A DNA stretch of 64,000 bases from Amphiura filiformis (taxonomy: Eukaryota; Echinodermata; Ophiuroidea; Amphilepidida; Amphiuridae), in contig NC_092636.1 in NCBI RefSeq assembly GCF_039555335.1, forward strand, positions 58,841,991 through 58,905,990, in the 5' to 3' direction. The notes beneath the pieces were generated by a model that searched no databases, was not told where the DNA came from, and saw only the letters and a program-made list of their open reading frames with translations. Made by a program: the position numbers and the translations under genes. Each line of letters begins with the position of its first letter. Position 1 is the stretch's first letter. This document shows, one piece after another, positions 55,838 to 64,000 of the stretch.

Positions 55838-56153
55838 CAGGGTGTCCCAGAAAAAATTACCTGGTGAATGAATTTGGACATAAGTCAAGAAATAGACATT
55901 AGAATCACAAATTTAAAATGCCAATTTTATTTGATTCGGTTGACTGGTTGCAAAGAAATTAACGATTACAAAATGCACGCATCAATGCATTTCATTACAA
56001 GTTTCATCAACAGGCACTTTTTTCATACTCGCTCATCCCTTTCTAAAGTTTGTGTATCTCATTAAATCTAGTCCTCATTATCTTTTTCATAATCCGACGG
56101 TGTTTTATGTTATTCATGCTTTCACAAACAACAGTTTGTCCGAGACACCCTGT
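55838..56153. mobile_element. mariner-type MITE (CAGGGTGTCCCAGA termini)
   Basis: 'cagggtgtcccag' at 55838 is mirrored by 'ccgagacaccctgta' ending near 56154. A related end 'ctgggacaccctgtata' occurs at 24191-24207, downstream of the transposase relic at 22919-23210. The open frame 55868-56065 is incidental. Confidence 0.7.
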
Positions 56154-56872
56154 ACACGCTTCGTGTATACGCGTCAGGAGTGACATGTATGATGGATTTG
56201 TGTTCTAAGGTAGCTTGCTCAACTTGCAGCCCTGTGGCTTGGTTCATGGTGTTGAGAAGGTTGAAAATGCATATCGATAGGACATTGTTTTTGCAATAAA
56301 AAATTGAAAAGTCCTTTTATGATTAAATTGAGGCAATCAATTGCTACCAGAAGCGTTTTATTGAATCATTCAAAGTAGCTAACTAAAATCATATACAAAT
56401 TTCAATACGAAATTCACCATTGCCCCTAGATGATTAAAGTGCATATTTTACAAAAGGCTGTGCGTATAATCTTACCTTGGTTTGAAAGTGTAGCCCCAAG
56501 TTTCAAAATATTGTATTTTTCAGCTTCAATATCTTTTTCTATAAGTCTTTTCTAAATCCGGTCAGAGTAACATTTGGTTTTGTTAGATGAACATGCGAAG
56601 ACATCCTCCTTTTACATTATTATTCTAGAGTGTAAGGTGCAACATACAGAAGTTGTAAAAAACAGTTTACGAACCCAAACAATTATAATTAAACTGACAA
56701 CAAATAAACACAAATTCCGACCAGCACACAACACAACTTGACAAAGACGGATGCCCTCGCCATTAGGCCACAGACTCCCACTGTTAAACCTTTCTGAAAT
56801 ACACGTGTGTTGAATGTGTGTTGACATTTGTGAGAAGTATGTCCAAGGCCCAAAATGTGTGTTGAAATTTGC
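56154..56872. other. non-coding; possible decayed tRNA-derived repeat
   Basis: On the minus strand 'tctgtggcctaatggcgagg' near 56768 looks like a box A region, but no convincing box B or cloverleaf follows. Confidence 0.35.
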
Positions 56873-57004
56873 AGGTCTTTTGGGAACAAAATGTATATCT
56901 TCAGTACGAAAGGTCAAAATTGTCAAATGATGGATGGCTTTTTCTACATACACTTTAAGCGTATATCATTTTTTAAATAAAGTTTGCTTCGAGGACTGTT
57001 AAAT
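56873..57004 (+). mobile_element. single arm of the 634-bp palindrome family
   Basis: 'caggtcttttgggaacaaaat', 'atcttcagtacgaaaggtca', 'catacactttaag' and 'cgaggactgttaaatata' match the right arm at 46195-46345 in order. Only half of the palindrome is present. Confidence 0.75.
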
Positions 57005-59329
57005 ATACGTCATTCTACTATGATACGTCATTCCAGCTCAATTAGATACATGATGACTTAATAAAGTGGAAATATAACACCTATTCAACAACTCTTCCTA
57101 TACCTTTGTACAGGAGCCAACCGTTGTTAATCCGTGGTGAACCAACACTTTTACTGTAGCGTATACGCGAACGCGAGCGAGACTACGCGTTACGCGAGAG
57201 CGCGTAAAATTCGTCATGCCTGGAACCTTATTGCGTATGCCAGCTTACAAGTTGAATTCAGTATTTATCAGGAAGCGGCTAAACATTGCCGTTTTATTCT
57301 GTAGTTTTATTGCTGATATCAAAAGAGAAATCAAGTAATTTTTTAATGTTCAACATCTGCACTAAACTAATAGCGCTCAAAATAAAATGAACTTACATTA
57401 AAACATAGTCTATACATAAACAACAACAATCATAAGGGCAACAAATTATAATATTGACGCTGTTATTTGAAAACTCCTTGGAATGTCAGAATTACAATTT
57501 AAGTGACTCAACCTCGAAGGATCATGCAGTTTTCACCTGCATTGCTATTCCATAATTGTATTGTATTATAGTGCACTCATCCATTGGTCGATATCATATT
57601 ATATTTCCGTTTAAGTCACCTTACCTCGTTTTCTGTTTTCAGTCCAAATTACGATATTCAAACAGAATTGAGGGGCTCAATATAAAAACGACCTATCCCA
57701 CATTTAGGTTATTTTGAGAAAACTCGGCTTCTGCATTAGAATTCTCAATACAATACATAACAATTTTACTTCTTACGTTGATTTTACAATTTTACTAAAG
57801 TGTAAAGTCATGATTCCAAATCATGATGTTTCATGTTTGGAATCATGACATTATGGTGACCATTTTCAGCAGCGCCCTTTATTTTCACCAAAATTTGGGA
57901 AAGGCCGTTTTTATATTGTGATTCATAATTAAGAAAAATGTTGTTTGTGTGATACCTTATAAACGTTGATATTTGATATGTTGAATTACCAAAAATAACA
58001 CATACATTACACGTTCTCATCCAATCACATTAGCCCTCGATAGTAATTTTCTATAAACAGTGAGTTAATAATAACTTTTTGAAACACATTAGCTCAGCTG
58101 TGCTGAATGTAACCTTTTCCTATTGCATTCAATTCCCTAATAGGGTTCAAGAACCAATCTGTTTCTATTTTGTGTATTTTTTAAGAGTTTCCTATTCAAA
58201 TTTTGAAGTTACTCAAGGACTATTGGCTCAAAGGTGCTGACCGTATACAACTTAAGAAAATCGCATTTTCCAGTTGTATTAGCATTAGGAAAGATTATTT
58301 ACTCAGTTCTGTTATCCCTTGTTGACTTTGGCAATGTTACATTAATAATAAGTGACACTATTGATACATACTTATTGTTACGGATCGCAACAACTCGAGG
58401 TCAAAAACACCTTTTACTCAAATTCACTTTAAAATGCAACAAACCGCAAACAAACTTTTTTAACGAAATATGAATCTTTCATGAAAAGTATAATATGATT
58501 GGACAATGAGTTTGCCTGTGAACATAAACGCATACGTGAATCACAATATTGATTTTACTTATCCGGCAGTTACTACAAATTGCTGTTGCGCTCAATGTTC
58601 CAGACAAATGATGTATGTACTGATTCAAACTTGTCCTGCGAAAACCACTGTTCAGCAAAGTCCACTGTTGACTTGTATGTATTATCCTTTGTGTACAAAT
58701 CCTTCCACAGATGACAATTTCCAAAATGTTGCTGCTTTCATCAATTACTTACTTTCTTCAGGGCACATGCTCTGTGTCAACTATTCCACTTACAATGGCA
58801 GATGTGTTGTTTCATAAACAAATTTTAAGCACGTTGACAGAAGAATATATTCCCCTTTGGGGAAGAAAAGAGCACTTATACTGGGTCCCCTCAAACTGTA
58901 TGCAATTGTCGTTTATTAATATTGCTGACGACTCCAACTTCCTTACAACACACAAGGACATCAGCGAACTTACAGCCACTTTAAACCGAACTCGATAAAC
59001 TCAAGTCTTTTCTTCAGGGCTACAAATCCTTCGCTCATTTTCTGGTGGTCTATTCAACCTTCCCTTTACGATTATCCCGGTGAACAAAATGTTAGTGGTC
59101 AGTGAGGTTAAGATTCCTAATCTTAATTCTTACTATAAAACTCCTAATCATGCTCGCGATTGTCAGACCAATCAAATCAATTGCAAAGACACATATACCA
59201 ACTATATACATGTATTACAAGCACATATTAAAGGTGTTATATATATATATATATAGTTATTAACCTAATCAGTCAATAAATCGCTCGGCGCTTTCTTTGT
59301 ACGATACGATGTTATTTAAAAGGTGTCAT
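57005..59329. other. non-coding; CpG cluster and weak frames
   Basis: 57155-57215 is a short cluster of CG dinucleotides ('gcgaacgcgagcgagactac'). Overlapping plus frames at 58506-58817 and 58711-58998 contain Cys-rich and mixed sequence without a recognised family. A short (TA)n lies at 59238-59255. Confidence 0.35.
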
Positions 59330-59930
59330 GAATAATAGTTATACATTTTACTTACTTGAAGGTAAATCCATTTACCAAACAAATATTATCAGCAACCTGT
59401 CTTCTGGTTTCTTGATTCAATATTACAGAAAATAATGCTTAAAGGGGAGTAAACATGAGCGTAATTTTATCACATAACGTACCTCCACGACAGTATTCTC
59501 AATAAACAGTAACTTTCAACTGACGTTCCGTTGCTGCTCCCTCGGGCAGGTGCTATTGATTATTGATATTTAATTTTAGGGTAGCTTTAAGGCAAATAAG
59601 TTTTTACTTGTTTGGCGAATACGTTTTCCATACACACTACAGAGGTATAATTGATGCCTGGGTATTGATGCCAGGATATAAATCAGCACTGACAGCATGA
59701 TATCAGCATGAAATCGATGTGCATGTAAAAATGTAGTCCCAGTACATTAAAGGCCCGCAAAGACTGACAAAATAACAAGCAAACGCCTAATGGAGGCTTT
59801 TAATTCATTCGGATATATATGTTTATGGAGACATTGTGAGCAAAATGCCATGAGGCTAAGAGTATATTAGCCAAAGAGGGTCGTGATTTAAATCCGTAGA
59901 TTTATTCAGAGTCAACAACTCCAGCATCAA
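59330..59930 (+). repeat. dispersed element copy B (matches 27450-28290)
   Basis: It matches both flanks of the nested MITE in copy A but has no MITE, giving the pre-insertion arrangement. Confidence 0.75.
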
Positions 59931-60269
59931 CAAAAAAGTAGTTGCCACACCTCTGTAACTTTTCAACATTATCTATTTTGCAGTTCAAATCGTCATGGTT
60001 ATTATATATTTGAGTGTAGATAAATCTTGTTGAAACACAAAAAGATTATCACTAATGCTAAATGCAACAAGATGCCTATGAACTTTGCTCTTGAAGGATG
60101 CTGCGCCGTTGTCAGATATGCTATATGGTAAGCTATTTCAAACGTGAACTGCAATGTGGATGAAGGTCCTGTCAGTAGATATGATTCTAGAAACTGATAT
60201 TGTGAGAGTGTGGCAATGCTGGAGCAGGTAGATCTTCTGACTACAAAATGGCTTTGGTAGCCATGGTAG

Positions 60270-61760
60270 CAGTGCCGTCACATCTGGTGGCACAAGCAGG
60301 TGTGTATTTTGTAGAGGACTGCTGCTGCAACCACTTGACGTCTTTGATGGAGAGATGTGATATTCAGCTTTGTGCTTGCTTCTTCTTCACATACGCCTAT
60401 GATTCGAAGGGCTTTCCTCTGGAAAGAGTGGTGGCGCTGGCACTCATCCAAGACAGTGAGGAGTAATTCCACCACATCAGGGTTATTTGCAACTCTCCTC
60501 AGAGCGCCTAGCATCTGTCCTGCTCTGGATAGACGTCCAGGTCAGCTTGCTGTCTACCGTTACTCGGGGATCTCCAGCTCCTCTTTCTCAGCCAGTTTGG
60601 TGGAACAAAACAGAAGATCTAGCTCGGTTAGATTCCTCTTTCCTGAAATTGTCATTGCCTTACATTTCGTTGGGTCGAAAGTTGCCTTCCATTTATCTGC
60701 CCATATACTCATTTCTCCAGGTCTCTGTTCAGGCTAGCAGTAATAGCGTCAGTGGTGTTTCTAGATGTAATCTTAAGGTAGAATCATCTGCATAGAGTTA
60801 GGGTTGGTTTTCACATTCATCACCCAGGTTATCAATGAAGACAGAGAAAAAAAGCGTGCCCAAAATTGACCATGGGGAACTGTTGCATTGATGGAGGAAG
60901 TGCTTGATGACTGGCCAGATAAGACAACTTTCATCGAATGAATTATCAGGTAGCTCCAAATCAAGGTGAGCAGCTTAGCAGATACTCCTTTTGCAATGAG
61001 TTTCGAGCAAAGGCCAATATCCAAGACATTGTCAAATGCTAATTTGATATCCAGGGTAATCAGGCGCACTTCGATGCCTCTGTATATGGAGTTGTATGAG
61101 GATGTCAGCAGTGCTGTGGTGTGGCTTAAATTCAAACTATATATATCTGCAATCAGTTGGTTTCCAATGATGTACTTAAACAGTCTCCATGACCTTGCAG
61201 AGCAGGGAGATATAGATGGATTAGACTTCGAGTGGTCTTGCAAGTTCTGCGCTGCACTCCTTCAGGACTCTTGCAGGGATTTCATCAGGACCCGTAGTTT
61301 TATCTGGTTGTAGATTCCTGAGAAGCTTCCTAACCTCTTTGACCTTGGAGGCTATCTTTTCCATTGAGCACGTTGCTGAATGCTGAGCTTCAGGAGCAGA
61401 AAAAAATGACAGCTTTGTCCTTTGATGTAGTGTAGACTTAACGCCCATCCTTCAGCACTGGTATATCAACTCTGGTGGACTTACCAGACAGGGTGTTAAC
61501 AGTGTTTCATCATTTCTTGCTGCTGAGGCTGAGAGTTTTTCCTCAACTTGTTGTTGTAGCTCCTTGTGGCTACATTCTCTGGATGATTGTACTTCTTTAT
61601 GATGTTGTACTGTTCGTTTGCAGTGATCAAACCATACCTTGTCATCAGCCTTCTTGGAAACAAGATTTGCTAGTATGAAAATCTCCTATGCATTACTGAT
61701 AATAGTGTTGATTTTGCTGCAACCTTCCTCTGGGTCATCAGGTTGAAGTGCAAGAGACCA
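60270..61760 (-). pseudogene. long LINE (jockey/CR1-like) RT relic, minus strand
   Basis: Reading downward from about 61760: DWSLALQPDDPEEGCSKI, KLSASAARNDETLL and then STRVDIPVLKDGR followed by VYTTSKDKA (pre-RT linker). Next are LRNLQPDKTTGPDEIPARVL and KECSAELARPL (about 61320-61230), YIIGNQLIADIYSLNLSHTT, EVRLITLDIKLAFDNV and LLTLIWSYLI...VVLSGQSS. YADDST has its catalytic YADD at 60794-60783. After it come WADKWKATFDPTKCKAMTIS, NLTELDLLFCSTKLAE and ALRIIGVCEEEASTKLNIT with LHQRRQVVAA near 60320. All are landmarks of jockey/CR1-type ORF2. At least four frame changes and the missing endonuclease show that it is dead. Confidence 0.85.
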
Positions 61761-62845
61761 GTCTGCATAATGTCCATAATATCTCGTCTTCACAGAGAGG
61801 TGATGCTGTGTTTAACTCAATATCATTTACCTTTTAGCGAGCATTATCATATTAATAGATGTGATACATGTGTGCAACGTGATAACCAAAGGCTTACATA
61901 GCAACAACACTCCTTCAAAATGGAGTAGCAAACGCCTCAGTCATAACCAGGGTTGCAATTTCTGATCACAAACGCTAAGGGTTGAGTCTAAGATACGGCT
62001 TACAGCAACAATCCACTTTCTACACTTACCTTTAGGTGTTATATCTTCTAGTTCTGTAAAATGAAACCAACTTTGGTGGATGTTTTCGATGTTATTAAGA
62101 ATTATATATCCAAAAACTGGTCATTTCCAGTGTTCAAAATATTTACTTCAATTTGTCAACCTAATTTGTGTAACAGACAAGCTGATTAGACAAGTGATTA
62201 TCAATTTCTTGGTTGTAAGTTCTCTAACTTTGAACATTTTTATTAACCTTATTACCAGGCATCTATAATTTCAAAAGCGTTCTTTAAAATCATTGGAATG
62301 CTTCAAGTTCAAGATTATCAAAAAATATATATTCTTCATTACACCATTTCCAATATCAATACTACATTGTATCACAAATGAAGTTTTCAATTATTCGTAA
62401 TTCATGTACTAGCCAAAATGTTCGTTCCATGATTTAATTAAGATCAGGGTAATCAATTGAATGGATACCTTTGGTGATATTATGCGCATTTTCCAACGCA
62501 AATCCGTTTGAACATAGAGAGAAAGTTAACATTTTGCAATTCTGAATTAGGTCATTACCCGTTTGCTAATAAAATGGGTTGGTTTAAAGTTTTACCTTGT
62601 GGATGTCACTGTGGCACCAAGAACTTGACATCCATTTCTATATCATACCACATGTGAATGTGACAGTACCTGAAATACACGGCTTTCTAACATATTCTAC
62701 AATACCAAGATTTTGTCCCTACATTAAAATACACGTCATTGACGTTGTATAAATGTTTACCTAAAGTGTGTATATGCCTAATCTAACAGGAATGTGAAGA
62801 TTTCGACTTTTCATCTGACACCTCCATATAGGTCAACATTTCTTC
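61761..62845. other. non-coding, nothing recognised
   Basis: No supported gene or repeat. Confidence 0.45.
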
Positions 62846-62957
62846 CTCATGCGCGCAATGTGTTGTATGCATAAGACAGGTGGTACTAATGGATTGGAGT
62901 ATTTACTATCTTTCCTTTACGTCATTTAGTGCAACTCGACAATAGTGCATAAAACTA
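62846..62957 (+). repeat. dispersed repeat (pair with 48312-48440)
   Basis: Second copy of the repeat at 48312-48440. Both have 'tgcataagacaggtggta' and 'acgtcattta'. Confidence 0.7.
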
Positions 62958-62999
62958 AATCCCATTAATGTGCAACTTATGCAACTCATGCAAATTAAA

Positions 63000-63113
63000 G
63001 TTTGCTTTAGAGTTGGCAAAAGTTTTGTTATTCAATTAATTAATTATGGCATTACTCCTCATCTTAGGTTTACTGTAGAGTTAGCAGAAGTGTTGTTATT
63101 CAATTAATTAATC
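63000..63113 (+). repeat. two-copy tandem repeat, ~67-bp period
   Basis: 'gttta/tgct(g)tagagttagc(a/g)aaagt(t/g)tgttattcaattaattaat' is present at 62999 and 63067. Confidence 0.8.
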
Positions 63114-64000
63114 TCACGAAGGGGGCATTTTACCCTCTCCTCATGTTTTTTCCGTCGCCATGAAATGCTATACAAACCGCCAAACGGCCCCATGTAATTG
63201 TACACCCATTCGCTGAGTATTTGAGAGACATTTACAATTATTGCTATCAGAAGGATTGAATGGTTCGTTGACATCAACATATATGACAACCATACTACCG
63301 TCATACCCCTGCAGTCGACATGCCAATTTCATTATGTAAATTATTCCCTGTGCCGATTTTCTAACGCTTCTGGTTAGGAACGTTTCTTTATAGCTTTAAG
63401 TTAAAAGAATACTCTTTATTGATATTCTTTCTACTTGTTTCTGTTTTGTTTGCCATTCATATTTTGCCTCCTTCTGAAAACATCGGACTTTGGTATTCGG
63501 TTCTTTTCCTATTTTAGAGTAATTCATACAAGCTCCACGTATGAAGAAAAGGAATCATGAATCGGTATATAACTCTAGTCTCACTGCCGAGCCAATCACA
63601 ACGAAGTGCAAATTGATTGCCATATTGCCGCCCTATGAAACGTTACTGGTTTATCCACAAAATGCCCATGTAAGTTTAAAATCATGTACACCTGGTAAGG
63701 CAATCCCAACGCGTACTTTATTTCTAGTGATTCAAATTTTAAGTAAGGTCTTCCAAGCTTGCGCACTTTTGGCATCACACAATGTCCAATAAATGAAGAG
63801 TTACGCAAAATGAATAACATTGTGTTAGCATGGTTATGGGAAAGTTCTCAGTTTTAATTAACTTCTGAACATCGTAACATTTCTTCCGAAAGAAGGAGTA
63901 CTATCGTGGTTCACTTAACCAATTTTAATTTCATCTTGGAAAGTGTGGAATTATGAATTCAATATATACAATATGCTACGAGCATAATTAAAACTTTAGT
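63114..64000. other. non-coding, nothing recognised
   Basis: Frames on both strands at 63541-63820 overlap and have no signature. Confidence 0.4.

Noticed and set aside
56689-56953. Minus frame containing GSLWPNGEGIRLCQVVL
   Set aside because: It comes from a possible tRNA-derived repeat and from the arm of the palindrome family. No cloverleaf or protein family could be supported.
58506-58998. Two overlapping plus frames, one Cys-rich
   Set aside because: They overlap in different frames and neither has a recognisable motif. Chance frames or a decayed exon cannot be told apart.
60357-61313. Three plus-strand frames of 102-126 residues
   Set aside because: They lie antisense to the minus-strand LINE relic, whose RT motifs are recognisable.

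Overview
The window is non-coding, AT-rich animal DNA. It looks like a repeat-dense marine invertebrate genome; the mix of DIRS-like, mariner, hAT-like, TTAA-flanked and tRNA-derived repeats and the recurrent 'aggcctat' words suggest an echinoderm or hemichordate, which is inference. I see no bacterial features. Most open reading frames are short, overlap on both strands and have no recognisable protein signature.

Host genes. The best-supported gene is a split XPG/EXO1-type 5' nuclease on the minus strand. A start exon encodes MGIQSLLPKFK at 43375-43280. A second exon carries the conserved PIVVFDGE block at 42060-41922. A third carries RKRQEKARAL at 40699-40638. The last two join in frame through good splice sites. 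An in-frame TAA sits in the second exon, and the exon that should hold the first catalytic Asp was not found, so the copy may be a pseudogene or depend on alternative splicing. A perfect NRF-1 motif lies about 120 bp upstream. A weaker minus-strand candidate exon (44509-44384) encodes a membrane segment.

Mobile elements by region. 1-9 kb: paired dispersed repeats, a G-rich MITE, and a broken DIRS-like tyrosine-recombinase retrotransposon (7434-9033) that lost the RT core. 9.2-11.6 kb: a ~95-bp tandem array and a 1.06-kb mariner-type foldback element. 11.93-20.35 kb: a candidate 8.4-kb DNA transposon with 27-bp terminal inverted repeats, a 5-bp target duplication and subterminal arrays of a 16-bp interrupted palindrome CAACG-N6-CGTTG. 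It holds several younger insertions, including a hAT-like MITE with an 8-bp duplication and a foldback of two tRNA-Thr-like sequences. 22-25.7 kb: a CCCGTA minisatellite, an IS630/Tc1-mariner transposase relic and an RTE-like LINE relic. 26.8-29.5 kb: a ~127-bp higher-order satellite, a dispersed element with a nested MITE, ATG and GGA microsatellites and interstitial telomere repeats. 32.9-34.1 kb: a satellite of palindromic TTATCT/AGATAA words. 34.8-36 kb: two TTAA-flanked palindromic MITEs. 39.7-40.6 kb: a MITE and a mariner remnant with a recognisable transposase fragment, in an intron of the nuclease gene. 44.9-47.6 kb: three foldback elements and a LINE fragment with YADD. 54.6-56.2 kb: a tandem array and a mariner-type MITE. 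60.3-61.8 kb: a long minus-strand LINE relic with YADD.

All calls come from reading the sequence. Boundaries of dispersed repeats are approximate, and no database search was possible.
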